Shown here piece after piece: positions 47,850 to 59,472 of a stretch of 64,000 nucleotides of DNA (position 1 is the first letter of the stretch; each line of letters begins with the position of its first letter). Location of the stretch: NCBI GenBank assembly GCA_037783415.1, contig JAZGTN010000216.1, positions 15,001 through 79,000 on the forward strand, in the 5' to 3' direction. Source of the DNA: Leptasterias polaris (taxonomy: Eukaryota; Echinodermata; Asteroidea; Forcipulatida; Asteriidae). The translations under genes were made by a program, and so were the position numbers. Under the pieces are notes generated by a model. It ran no database searches. It saw nothing but the letters and a program-made list of their open reading frames with translations, and was not told where the DNA came from.

Positions 47850-48574
47850 TTACGGTAAGGTACGGAACGTGATTTTACTGGGCTGATTTTGTGAAATTAA
47901 TTTCAAAAAGCTGTGATTTTAAAACAAAAGTTATGTGAAAGGACGGTGGAGCTATCCTATTTTTACAAGCCTCTCCTGTAAAATCACAGCGACGAACCAT
48001 AATTTTACAACACCGAAGGTACAGTGGTTTAACAGTGTGGCGTGTAATTTTGCTCAACCGTCAACGTGAAGTTACATTAGTGGGACCGTGATTTTACAGG
48101 GTTTAATTTGTAAAATTAATGTTGGAAAGCTGTTATTTTACAAGAAAAGTTACGTTAAATGACTGGAGCTGCCCTATTTTTACAAGCCTCTGCTTGTAAA
48201 ATCACAGCGACGAACCATAATTTTACAACACCGAAGGTACAGTGGTTTAACAGTGTGGCGTGTAATTTTGCTCAACCGTCAACGTGAAGTTACATTAGTG
48301 GGACCGTGATTTTACAGGGTTTAATTTGTAAAATTAAAGTTAGAAAGTTGTTATTTTACAAGAAAAGTTACGTTAAATGACTGGAGCTGCCCTATTTTTA
48401 CAAGCCTCTCCTTGTAAAATCACAGCGACGAACCATAATTTTACAACACCGAAGGTACTGTGGTTTAACAGTGTGGCCTGTACATTTACTCTAAACCGTT
48501 TATTTACGGGATAGTACTGGCGTCCAAACTGCCAGGAAAAAACCGTAAAAATACGATTTTTTTTTTTAACAGTG
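47850..48574 (-). repeat. Right subterminal repeats and terminus of the CACTA-like element
   Basis: A ~218 bp unit recurs three times, with a CGTGATTTTACAGGG head, CAAGCCTCTCCTTGTAAAATC, CACAGCGACGAACCATAAT and TTTAACAGTGTGG. The sequence then closes with CCGTAAAAATACG and a T run ending AACAGTG at 48574. Motifs are rich in TGTAAA/TTTACA, as at the left end, but the two sides are not simple copies of each other. Confidence 0.7.
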
Positions 48575-48954
48575 AACAAGTCCACCATGTTTGTTTGTCA
48601 TCATCGTCCGACGATTTTTTTGTGGGGGGGGGGGGGCGGTGGTCACCATTTTGATAAAAAAATAACTCAAAATATTGGTCGAAAATGTCGAAACATGAAG
48701 AAACATTATTGATTATAAAGCAGTTTACCAACGGTTCCCACGGCGTTCTAAATGTTTTGTGTTTGGACTTAATGTTTGAATATCAAAAAATTGTAAAAAA
48801 TATCATCCTCCATGCTTTGAGGATCAATTGACAAAAAAAACAATTTTTGTATGTGCCTTTTGACACGTCCGTTCGTGTCAGTGACACGCATTGGCCGTGG
48901 AGTCGTGATAACAGGTAATGTATTTTATGTGTTGGTGCGCTAAGTAGATGTCCA

Positions 48955-49252
48955 CTTTCAAACCTCTGTTAAAAAACGTTCGATCCACTTTCTGGGAAGC
49001 AGGAAAGCAGAAAAGTGAAATGGTCCCGAGCGTACGGTCAGCTTTTCAGGTTGTAGGAAACCAGTAAAAGTAGACAAAACGTCCGATCTGCTTTCTGGCT
49101 AGCAGAAAAGTAGAAAAATAGATTTATCTAAAACGTTCAACCTGCTTTTCTGCTTCTAGGAAACCCAAAACACAAGTGTCCACTTTTCGACCGTAAGTGT
49201 AGGCGAATAAGTAAAACCTGCTTTCATCGAAACTGAAAAGTAAAAAAAGTAG
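48955..49252 (-). repeat. Right arm of the outer inverted repeat
   Basis: Reverse-complement partner of 34796-35119, with the same landmarks in inverted order. Between the CACTA right end (48574) and this arm are about 380 bases with a poly-G run and no recognised gene. Confidence 0.8.
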
Positions 49253-49601
49253 AAGCGAACTCAACGCAGAGGGTTTTGCTTCATTACCAGAACAGCTGCA
49301 TACAACGCAAACCGCAAGTTTTACAGTCATTACACATCCGGTGCGCAATATTATAAAATGTATGATCATGAGACACTGAACAAGCTACATGTCTATGTAC
49401 ATGGCCGCAATCTTCACTTGTATGCATGCTATACCCATTTAATACTTCGAACATTTTAACTTAAGGGCCTATACAGAAATACACTTGGAAACTAACCTAC
49501 CTTTTGCGAACGGTTTTTGGAGCTGCCTTGAGGTAAAAGAGCCTTCCATGAATGTGCGTGTCACATGTCAAAGCGATCACCCATGAGTTGAGTAAGTTGT
49601 G

Positions 49602-49770
49602 GCTTCAAGATACTAAGTGGCGGCCGCAAGATAATAAGTGGCGCAAGATAATAAGTGGCGCAAGATAATAAGTGGCGCAAGATAATAAGTGGCGGCCGCA
49701 AGATAATAAGTGGCGGCCGCAAGATAATAAGTGGCGGCCGCAATATAATAAGTGGCGCAAGATAATAAAC
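49602..49770. repeat. 17/20 bp minisatellite with clustered NotI sites
   Basis: About nine copies of AAGATAATAAGTGGCGC. Some carry an extra GCC that creates GCGGCCGC; four such NotI sites fall within about 130 bases. The two unit lengths are interspersed, indicating separate small amplifications. Confidence 0.9.
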
Positions 49771-50917
49771 GCTTTTAGGCGTTATAATTATAACGTTTAG
49801 GTGTTAAAAATATTAACCTAAATGCGTTTATGTGTTAAAGGAAATAAACACCACAACACGTATATAAGCTGATAACACTTAATAAGCACTTCAACATGTC
49901 TTTGCCCTTATAGAGTGTTTATTTCTAAACGTTCCGTCGGATGGCGTTTGCTTTTTAACGCCCTCAACCATGTACTTTAAAGTAACATTAGGCAGGTACT
50001 AACTTTAAAACTAATTTCAAAAACGAATGCATTAAATCTTAACACAAATAAGACTGAAAATTTATGTATTTCAGTATTCGATTAATTTGTGCAAATAGGT
50101 AAGTTTTGTTGGCACTCCTTGAGTAAGGAAATGTAAAGGAATGTACAAAGTTTGTTATTCACATTAAGTTTTTTGTTGAAGATAAATTTAAAAAGATTAT
50201 TACAAATTCAGATTTTCTGTTATACATTTTCAAACATTATAAAAACTGTTTTAAACCGTCATTCATGAAGATGATATCAGCAAATGCTGGTTGGCAATCA
50301 AAAACACTCCCCAAATCGAATGTGGATTCTTGTCACCTGCTGACAACTGACTTTCTCTGAAAGTTATCTTTATAAATAAAAATCTCTATCAAATTAAATT
50401 CAAAGAACTGCTTCATGCAAAATGTTACTTTAAGTATTTCTGCCACAAAATTGACTGCGCGAGAAACTATAATCACATCTCGTGCTGCTATCCTTTTTTC
50501 CCTTTCTTTTTTCTGGTGGAAAAAATATATGCTGTGTTCATCATCTATACTTAATGCAATTGGGATCATGTTTAACACTATAACATACAATCTGAAAGTT
50601 TTCTTTTGATTAGAGATGGTTGTTCTTCCATGCAGCTCTTTGAATAACTCTATTTAAAAACTGGCAACAATTGAAAATGCAACATTTCTTTGAATCTCGT
50701 TTTCCTCTACTTTAGACCCCAGGTAATTGTACATTTTTGAATTTAGTAGTGAATGTCTGGAAGTTTGTTCCTTTGTCTGCTGAATAAATCCAAGAAGTTG
50801 TCCATAGATTGCTGGATAGTTTAAACTCAAAGGCGTAGTAGCATGCAAGTATTAATAAACTTTCAAAAACATTACATTTACTACTCTGAATGATCTGCCC
50901 CTCTCCAACAATGCATA
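49771..50917. other. Non-coding AT-rich interval
   Basis: No supported gene. 49760-49850 contains short inverted motifs around TTATAATTATAA. Small ORFs on both strands have no recognised features. This interval is 3' to the minus-strand exons that end at 50918. Confidence 0.4.
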
Positions 50918-52167
50918 TCAACTTGACTTTTCATCTTGTGTCAAGATACGTAGGGCCATAGGATCTTTGTCGTTCACTTTTAGCACTCCTTGAAGTCTTT
51001 CTTTTGGTATGTCCACATCATATATCTGTAACATAAAAATGAAATCGTGTAAAACATTACATCAACAATCAGTGAAAAAGTTTTTGTTCAAAAAATGTGA
51101 TTTGTCAGAAGACTTTTCCACATGAAACCTTACGCTCTTGGTCCACCAACAAGTAACAAACTGTAGATTAAACATCTTTAACATTCACTTTAAAACTTTA
51201 CCAAGCCTCGAGGATAAAACTTAAAGGCAAACAAAACTCAAAAACTCAGAGGTCTACGCATGCATAATCAAATTTTGATTTTTTTTTTACTATTTTAGGT
51301 TTTGCAACTCTGTTGCTGACACTGCCAATTCCATCTGTAAGTGTTCAAAGGTTGCTGAAATAAGAATATGCTTACAGCATATACACAAACCTTTTTCAAA
51401 TTGAGCAAAGCATTTACCTTGGTTGGTGAACAGTGTAAGGTTCCTGTTGATTGTTTCTTTGCCTTGCTGGTTATCAGGATTAGTGATACAGTAGAGCTCG
51501 TCCAACAGCTGAAAATAGTTTGAAAAACAATGTTTTATAAATTTTGACTGTCCTTTATTAAATGTTAAAGAAATAACAGGGCTTGAATAGAAGGAATAAC
51601 ATCTCCGCTAGACTAAAAGGGAGAGGGGGGGCTACTTAGAATCCCCAATGAGAAAAAAACATTTTACAAGACCTTATCATTTTTCATGCTTACCTAAGAA
51701 ATAAATAACTGACAAGGCCCAATAGAAACAAAACAACAGTAAGTTAAATCCAGTCATGCCAGTGTAGTGTGCTACAAAGTACAACTACAAACAATGTCAA
51801 TAAAATAATCAATGACAAACATAATGTCGATGGTGTTTTATGGTCAATACATCGCATGTGTACATCATGTACGTAGACAAGAAGAGCTAACTATGTATAA
51901 TATCGAACATAGGCCTACATACGTGTATTTTAGTAAGAGCACGCCACCTCGTACAGTCATGACGCGCAACGCTGCATAGTGTGCAGCCATGACAGCAGGT
52001 TTGTTTTATTGAAGTTTGAACAGTTGTTTAGGAAGTTCGCTTTTCTGTACTGTCCGATTAACTGCAAGTTTACTTTAAAAAGGCAGATTGTTGTCAACTG
52101 GGCATTATTCTAGTTCAGAAGCCGTTCGTAAGGCACTCATTTTTGTATTGTAACTTCTGTACTCACC
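50918..52167 (-). CDS. Unidentified minus-strand gene, two 3' exons
   Basis: Exon 51508-51418 (91 bp; acceptor TATTTTCAG, donor AAG|GTAAATG) and terminal exon 51025-50918 (acceptor TTATGTTACAG, stop TGA) have good borders. Entered with two bases carried over from an upstream exon ending at 52167 (donor TTG|GTGAGT), they read in phase: WTSSTVSLILITSKAKKQST, then IYDVDIPKERLQGVLKVND and PMALRILTQDEKSS. I do not recognise the family. The upstream exon (about 52167 to 52290 or further) shares its 5' part with a TACACC-rich repeat, so its start is uncertain. The coordinates span the introns. Confidence 0.4.
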
Positions 52168-52339
52168 AACTTTTGAGGAATAGTCGAGTCGTCGACGACT
52201 TGCGATCGATGCAAGACGCCAATTGGCTGATTGTATCACACGTGCCATGTGCGGTCGCGGATTCCCGGATGGTGGGACCAGATGTAAGTTTATCGTCTGC
52301 TTTATTAATAGTGTCATACAATGTATCCCTCACCGAATT

Positions 52340-52610
52340 GGGGTGTACACCCCAACGTTTGGTGTAGTTTTGGTGCACATTTGATGTACACCAATTGAGC
52401 ACCACGTTTATGCAAATGAAGTGACTACACCAAACATACACCACACAATCTTAGCCATAGTGGTACATACACCAAAAGTACACCACAAACTGTTAGTTCT
52501 CAAAGCATGGCACCAAATAAGCACCACAAACTGTTAGTTCTCAAAGCATGGCACCAAATATGCACCACAAACTGGTAGTTCTCAAAGCATTGGGCCAAAA
52601 TGTAACAGGA
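52340..52610. repeat. TACACC/GGTGTA-rich segment and 41 bp tandem repeat
   Basis: 52340-52480 is dense in GGTGTA and its complement TACACC. From 52483 a 41 bp unit (CCACAAACTGTTAGTTCTCA then AAGCATGGCACCAAATA) is repeated almost three times (starts 52483, 52524, 52565). Probably part of a small repetitive element. Confidence 0.75.
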
Positions 52611-55031
52611 CACCGTTTGTTGCATTGTGGGACAGTTTGAATTCTAACTGCCACTCTCTCACTTGATTCTGTTGATGCTTGAAGTGAGAGAACTGCAAGC
52701 TGTTTCTGGAGTGGTTTTCCTTCCAAAATCATGTGTTACGACCCCATTCCTGACATACTTCACTCCTCACTTGTTCCCTTTCTTTTATGGAATGTCTTTG
52801 TGGCTATGCGCGGGTAAGACCCTTTAAAAGGCTTGACCACATTTTGTGTGGGCCTCAGTCAGTGCCCATGCAGGCATACATATTGTACGACCCGTTATGG
52901 TGCAGCGTTGGGCCAGCATCTCCTCCGTCTTCGACGACTCCTCCTTCTCCACCAGTGGATCGCGGCCAAGAGTGACCTACCGGACTCTGGACTGTCGTGG
53001 CTTCCGAGCTGAACTCCCGAGTCGACCTGTGACTGTGGGCTGGTCTACTGTGGGCTTGGGCTGCTGTTGGAGATGCTGGGCCTAACGTCTGCACTATTGA
53101 AATCTTGTTAGGGGACTGACTGGGCGGGGGCATATTCAGCCTCCTTAAGGTAAATATTACTTGATTTGCTTTTATTTATCTTTGCCGGCTTACCATTCAG
53201 TTTTGCCTCTGTTTTGCTTAAATCCTGCTTTATTAACTGCTTTGTAATAATGTATGTGGCTTTACCGTTATTAATCTTGCTTTAACTCATTGTTCTGCTT
53301 ATTGATTTATGTATTAAATATCATTTTGAATGTATTTCATTGATTGCTTCTGTGCTTTTACTTACAAGGTCTTTTGTTCTTGTCCCGTTTTATATGATAT
53401 CGCTGTCGTGCTTTTCAGTACGTAACACATGCATTTCAAGTTAAATTTAATTAATGGAAGTAACCGTCCTATGAAGTATGAAGCCTACCATGGATAAAGA
53501 CACAGAAAGCTATACTGACGGTGATCAGAATTAGATGAACATGGTAAGCTGTACTTTCTATTATTTTTCCATTGTGTGTATATGAATGGTGGTCGAATGA
53601 TGTTGTGGTGAACCACTGTATTACAGTTTTTGCCATGTGAAACAGATATGAGTTGTATTACTACCTCAATGGATCATGGTTGTTTATGTATTGTTTGTTT
53701 ATAACAAACTCCAAATATGAAGTTCTAGAAATTGTTTCAGATCAGGGGAAATTCCTGTGTCTGAAAGGAAATGTATGGACATAGTATTTTAAAGATTATA
53801 ATTCTTGCCAGCACTGATATTCATGGATAGTTTTCAGTAAACATGCCGAATAAACAAAACCTGTAATAATTTCATTGAATGTGGTATAGCCACATTGTGC
53901 ACATTTTACTGTCAGATCAGGTTTGGTGTATTTTGATTGTGACAAAAACAGTTCTCAATTGACAGAGTGGTGATAAGTGCAGTTTTTAGATTCTTTTTTT
54001 AGTGTAAAAAAACAATCTTTTTCGAAGGTTTGCCACTGATAAATGAACTTCATATGTGAGATTTCAGATTGAAACTATCACTTTACAGTATAATTAAATT
54101 AGGCCTAAATACTGCTCCTTTATGATTGTGTATGTCGTTTCTAAAATGGTATCATTAATTGATGTACTCGATGTATTAATTAATTTTCAGATGGGGCCTT
54201 TTTATTGATGAGTACTCAAGAGACCGGAACACTGACCTGTGCATCTAATACATCAAGCAAATTAAGGTTCAATTCCAGAAGTATGTTCTGCCCCAACAGT
54301 TAAAGATAAGTGCAAGTTATCAGATCCAATAAGCGCAAATTATCAGACAACTCTATGTAGCCTTGATAAATTCTTCAATTTCATTTAATGTGGAATTATA
54401 AGCCTCTAACCTCACAATAAAGCTAAACGGTGTAATTTGTCATTTTATCTACCCCATGCTCTTTCATGTGAAATTTGTAGCATGATGATGTCATCAAAAT
54501 AATGGGTCTGTACAACACAAAATAGGAATTTTTGTACAAGTGAAAAAGTAAAAAACAATGCCATTTTGAGTGAACATCATCCAAATTCAGGAATAAACAA
54601 AACGTAGAGACCATTATATTTGAAATGCGAGTCATCATTTTTTATTTTATTTTTTTACAAAATTTGCATTTGTGAAGAGAATCAAACACGGTAGCATTTT
54701 ATTGAAAAATGATAAGATAACAAAAACACTTTACCTTGAAGCCCCTCTTTAACTACACGTTTCAATATATTTGTAGCTTACAGCAAAACGACTAATTTAT
54801 CCACTTTATTAGTCTGCCCTTCATTGTATTAACTAATTAGAGAGGGAACATGAAACTTCACTAACAAAATTGAAAATACAAAAAACAGTGAAATGAACAT
54901 TTGTAAAAAAAAAAACACACCATTACCTTTTGCCCATCTGGTTTATCATCCATTTTCATGATGTATTGGGGTGTTTTTCACCATCCTGAAGAACATTAAC
55001 GAATTTAAGTAAATTTATGTTATATTTGCAG
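52611..55031. other. Interval without a supported gene
   Basis: 52780-53130 is relatively GC-rich but carries only chance ORFs. An open segment after TTTTCAG at 54190 (DGAFLLMSTQETGTLTC... to a TAA) could be a degenerate exon but resembles nothing specific. If the second CACTA-like copy ever had other SAMD3-like exons here, I cannot see them. Confidence 0.35.
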
Positions 55032-55158
55032 TTGCTTGGTTGGGATCAACCCCAAGATGTGGTCAAAGATAAAGAAGACATGGAGAGGTTCCATAAACCC
55101 AAAGGTGCTGTCGGTCATCAACAGTTTGAAGGACTTTGAGTCAGACTGGAGCAATTAG
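55032..55158 (+). pseudogene. Orphan last exon of a second SAMD3-like gene
   Basis: After the acceptor TATATTTGCAG, a 127 bp exon reads CLVGINPKMWSK, then NPKVLSVINSLKDFESDWSN and a TAG. The last exon of the intact gene (45316-45442) is also exactly 127 bp, enters in the same phase, and reads CFLGLNPGTGSK...HPGVLKLANSMKAFENEW. The match in length, phase and motif order makes homology secure, although the sequence is diverged. No upstream exons are visible. A CACTA-type right end lies 1.9 kb downstream. Confidence 0.75.
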
Positions 55159-56389
55159 ACCATCACAGACATCAGGAGATCACCATACATTTGCATGTAA
55201 AGGTTTTATTTTTGTATTTTTACACAAAATAATATTTACGTCTAAGGGGAAAAAGTTTCAGTTTTTAAAAACAGTTGAAGGAAGTTATGCCAACCTTATC
55301 CCCAAATCAAATCATTTATGTGCAGTAGGTAGATCTCAAAAACATTTCCCTTCTTTTGCATGTTAAATTTGTGAACTTGGAACTATACAGGATTTGCATG
55401 AACGAGTTTGGGTATAATGGAGTTAATGAAAATTGCATTTTAAACAAAGCTGTATTTTTTTCAAAACCGTTAAGTTGTTAAAGGTTGATATTGGAGAGGT
55501 TTTGTAGAGACTCATTCGGGATCCATAAGTAAGTTTATTGTATATTACTTCTTGAAAAACACCAGTTGGATTAATTTATGCCAACCATTGCCTATAACAT
55601 CTTTAAATCAAGTCAATCACTTATTTGCACAGGGTTCTATCAAAAATGTTTGGTATTTTAAAATCATTTTAAAATCGTTTTAATTGAACCACAGTATTTG
55701 CAAAAGTCTTGTTTCAAATAACATTTTGCTATTTTTTTATTCTATTTTTTTTCATTTAATATAAAATTGGTTTGTCAAAGAGATGCTCAGTACCAAAAAG
55801 ACTATTTTATTTTTTATAACATTAGCATGCAAAAGAATGCATTTTATTTTGTTCTATTTATTTTTGGCAGAGGTTAAGCTACACTACAGTATACAATGTT
55901 GTTATGTTTTAAAAAGGGTTGATACAACAAAGTTTTTTCTAAGTATCTGAAAGTTTATTGTTAGTCACAAAGATTTGTAATTAGTATTATCACATTTTTG
56001 TAGTTAATTTCAGCCGAAGTTTTATCAATCACATTGTATAATGCAGTCCTTGATGTCATGATGCTTCATATGAAAGAAACTACTTACTGTTGACAAGTTT
56101 GGTAAGGCTAGAAATTGCAAAATGCAAAATGTTTCGTATATTCTAGTGCTTAAATGGTCCAGCAAAGAAAAGTTTGCTTTATTTCTGTTGCTTTTACAGC
56201 CCTTGTGTATCATTACGAAAAACTTTACAATACAAATAAACATTCTGTTAGTTAGTTCAAAGGCTCAGTCCAGAAATTGAGGAAGATTGTTTTTTGGTTT
56301 TTTTGAAGATTTTGTTGAAATAAATGTTTGACTGGCACAAAAGAACATTAATTTGAATCTGGCTTTTCATTATTTTATTTTACAATTGA
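55159..56389. other. AT-rich 3' flank of the orphan exon
   Basis: No gene. AT-rich sequence between the orphan exon and the TGTAAA-rich terminus, comparable in position to the 3' region after the intact gene but without the 177 bp satellite. Confidence 0.4.
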
Positions 56390-57078
56390 GTGACTGTCAA
56401 AAACACATAATGTATGTATTTATACGAAATGCATATGTAAATGGTGATAACTGAATTCACCTGTATTTTCACTGATCATATCTGTATTCACAAAACAGTG
56501 AATGTGTATTTTGTACACAATAACTGTAAACACGAAAAACTTCAACATGAGTGTTTTTACAACTTTGAGGTTTTCTTTCTTTACACAAAGTCGTATGTAA
56601 ACGAAACTACAGAAAACACGTTAATACAGATACAGCCATGTGGTGTAATTTAAAGTGAAGAAAAACCTGTATTTTAACATCGCAGATGTAAAACTGTTTT
56701 ACATTTTTTTGTAATTTGTAAACACAAACTGGGTCGTTATCTCATTTACTGTTTTGATGTTATCTAATTTAACAGAAACTACATGGATTTAAACAAACAT
56801 GTACCGTATGTAAACGCAGTTTACAACGTCGAAAGTAAAATAAAAAACTGGAAACATGTAATACAGAATGCAGCCATTTGGTTGGATTTAAAAAAACAAA
56901 TTGCCTGTATTTATAACATACGGATGTAAAACTATTTTACAGAATTTTGTAAATTATAAAAACAAATTGGGGTGTTATTTTAAAATAAAATAAAATCTGT
57001 ATTTTTACATCAAAGTGTATGGCGATGATGCTGCCATCACTTTTGAAGTAAATTTACAGTGTTTTTTTTTTACAGTGC
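56390..57078. mobile_element. CACTA-type right end of a second element
   Basis: This ~690 bp stretch is dense in TGTAAA/TTTACA words (GTATGTAAACG, ATGTAAAACTGTTTTACA) and contains a duplicated block (AACATCGCAGATGTAAAAC and AACATACGGATGTAAAAC). It ends TTTACAGTGTTTTTTTTTT then ACAGTG at 57078, matching the CACTG-type terminus of the larger element. With the orphan exon it forms the remnant of a second two-gene element. Its left end was not found. Confidence 0.6.
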
Positions 57079-57157
57079 AGCTATATTTTACAAAACTAAC
57101 AAATATACATAAAAAACCAAAACATATTACATTTGCAACAATTTTGTGTATTTGTTT

Positions 57158-57910
57158 AGAAATTACTTTGCTTTACAACATAACTCTTAGAGGCAAGTTT
57201 TTGTTTAGACCTTCTTGAGACCTTCTTTGAGAAGTGTGTGTAGAAGTGTGTGTTTCAACAGTAAGGTGTGCAAACACGAGAAAATGCTTTCCTCGCACAT
57301 ACAAATTTCACTGCAACAAATGTGCAGTGTGTCTTTGCTGAACCCATCGTTAAGTAAGGCTACCTAACAAGTTGATCCTTAGGCAGTCATAATGTAGTCG
57401 GTGTGTAAAAGAAGCAGATTTGAAACAATTAGATGTTTTTTTCTGGGGAGGGGGTGTGCATAAGTTAGCAGCTTTAAAGGTTTTATAAGTAAACATATTA
57501 AATTGGTAAGAAGCTTCAGAGTTTATGGGTCATTTTAAAGCGTAATTTCTGACCTGTCTAAAGGGAATTAAAGGCTACCTAACAAGTTGATCCTTAGGCA
57601 GTCGTACTGTAGTCGGTGTGTAAAACATGACATTTTAAAAGTGTACGTCCCTGTTAAACTTGTCATTCAGGTGTCATGAAATTGATTTTATTTTTTTAGA
57701 AAGTACTTTGCTTTACAAAATAACTCTGAGAGACCTATCAACAAGAAATGAGCTTGAAATTCACTGCAGCAATGTCTTTGCTGAACCCATCTAAAAGTAT
57801 ATAAGGTTATCTCACAAGTTGACCCTGTGGCAGTCATATTTTGTTTTGAAACAAACGGGCTTGTTGCTGTTGTTTTTCCTGGGGGGGGGGGGGGTTATAA
57901 GTTAGCAGCT
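57158..57910. repeat. Diverged direct duplications
   Basis: TTACTTTGCTTTACAA...ATAACTC (57162 and 57700), TGTCTTTGCTGAACCCATC (57330 and 57772) and GGCTACCTAACAAGTTGATC (57358 and 57572, weaker at 57805) show two overlapping duplication events. A poly-G run follows at about 57880. Confidence 0.65.
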
Positions 57911-58369
57911 TTTATGAGTAATTATAAGTTTTATGAATAATGTAGCTTATTTAGGTATTTATTTTTGAAGTGCAAAGAGGTTGTTTCATTGCATGTTTGA
58001 TGTCAACAAATAAAGAATGAAAGACAAATAAATACTTTCTGAAGTCTTTCAATAATGTTTGTGGTAATCAGTTGTTGGATAAATAATGCATTTCTTTTGG
58101 TTTAATCTAGTACCAACAATTTACATAAACGAACATAAATTTACCAACAAGTGGTCGTTATCCGGATACACGGTTGCCCATCTATTGCATAGGCATATTC
58201 CAACTACTAAGCAGTTATTCTAAAAGGTTGACCAATGTGTGAGGAAACATGGTTATACAACGATTGTGTAACTGTTATTGCGAGACTTATAATAACCAAC
58301 CCTTGGACATAGTAAACATACCAAAGGTTGGGCAGAAGTAAATTCCCGTGTGTAGGTCGACCGCTCAAT

Positions 58370-58865
58370 CATTAAGCATTGACTTTGACCAACGACTGTT
58401 GGGCAATAGTTGCCCAAAAGATGTAGATGCTGACTATTGTACCAACGTTGGGCAATAAGTTGTACCAACGTTGGGCAATTATTTGCCCAACGTTCTAACA
58501 GAGATGAAAAACTTGACTCATTATTGGTTAAACACCTTTAAACTAATATAGAGAAAAAGAGACCATCTGTTAGTTTAAAGGTAAAAACCAAGGGTTTTTT
58601 ACCAATGGTTAAAAGGTTTTTCTAAATTAACAATTACTAGGGAAGTTTTAACCATCACGGTTGGGCTTAGTGAAGCCACCCAGTATTTGGTTGAGCTTTC
58701 CCAAAACTGTTTGGTTAAAAACAAGCATCTATATTGGTTAAACACTTTTAACTAATATTATGGGGAACAAGAGACCATCTGAATGGTTAACATTTTTGTT
58801 TTCAAATGACCAATAACTAGAGAAGTTTTAACCACCAGGGTTGAGCTTACCCAAAACGAAGGATA
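58370..58865. repeat. AACGTTGGGCAA inverted motifs and a ~210 bp tandem duplication
   Basis: 58370-58500 has several inverted copies of CCAACGTTGGGCAA. From about 58525, a block containing GGTTAAACACCTTTAAACTAA, AGAGACCATCTG and GAAGTTTTAACCA recurs diverged at about 58737-58860. No coding content. Confidence 0.6.
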
Positions 58866-59472
58866 AAAACTAATCATTTTATCACATAACTGATCAAATG
58901 CATTATACGCAACGGGGAAAACCAGCTGGTTTGTTTTTGCACTGCCCTAGGCACTTGGTGTTCTTGGGCTGGCCTGTCTGCGGACAGGTCGTAAATAACC
59001 TCCGGCTTTGGGGATCGGGCGACCGAGCGGCGTCCAATGATATATGAGCAGCAAGTGGGCCCGCCAAAAATTGTTGTCCGGTGTCCGGTTGTAAAGCGGG
59101 AAAAGGGCAAGGCTGGGCTCACTTTATGTCTCAGCTTCAAGCAGCAAACAACGTTCTCTATCAAATAATTTTTTCTATAGATTTTTCTATACCAAAAGGA
59201 TTGTGTTTTTCTGCCGAAAGTTTCTTTGAGTCGCAAGTCTTTAGATTAAACCCGTTGGGTTCGACTCCACGGTTCCGTGCATTCCCAGGATATCAACATT
59301 TGTCAAGGATTTTCTTTAGATCTACTAGTACTACTACTACTTAAGTACTAGAGTAGTAGGCTAACGGAAGCACGGGGCATACGGCTAGATACTACTGGTT
59401 GGCTAGCATCAGCCGGCCGAGAACTGTAATCCTGTTACGGAAATCTGAGGAATTTTGCTTTTGTCCGCCATC

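Larger units (their letters stand above)
35766..48574 (+). mobile_element. EnSpm/CACTA-like DNA transposon, about 12.8 kb
   Basis: The left end reads CACTGTAAAAAAAACCTGTA and the right end ...TTTTTTTAACAGTG, inverted CACTG termini of the CACTA superfamily. Both ends are followed inward by long subterminal repeats. Inside are a transposase gene (37907-40635) and a SAMD3-like gene (41069-45442), both on the plus strand. Flanks read AAC immediately left (sharing its C with CACTG) and AAC immediately right, consistent with a 3 bp target duplication with one base lost, but not a clean match. The element sits between the arms of the outer inverted repeat, suggesting insertion into an older ~1.6 kb foldback element. 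Confidence 0.65.

Noticed and set aside
57015..57218. 67-codon ORF over the second CACTA right end
   Set aside because: It spans the terminal CAGTG boundary and AT-rich subterminal sequence; not a gene.
59258..59268. GGTTCGACTCC, resembling a tRNA B box
   Set aside because: The flanking bases do not form a T stem and no A box or acceptor stem can be paired upstream.
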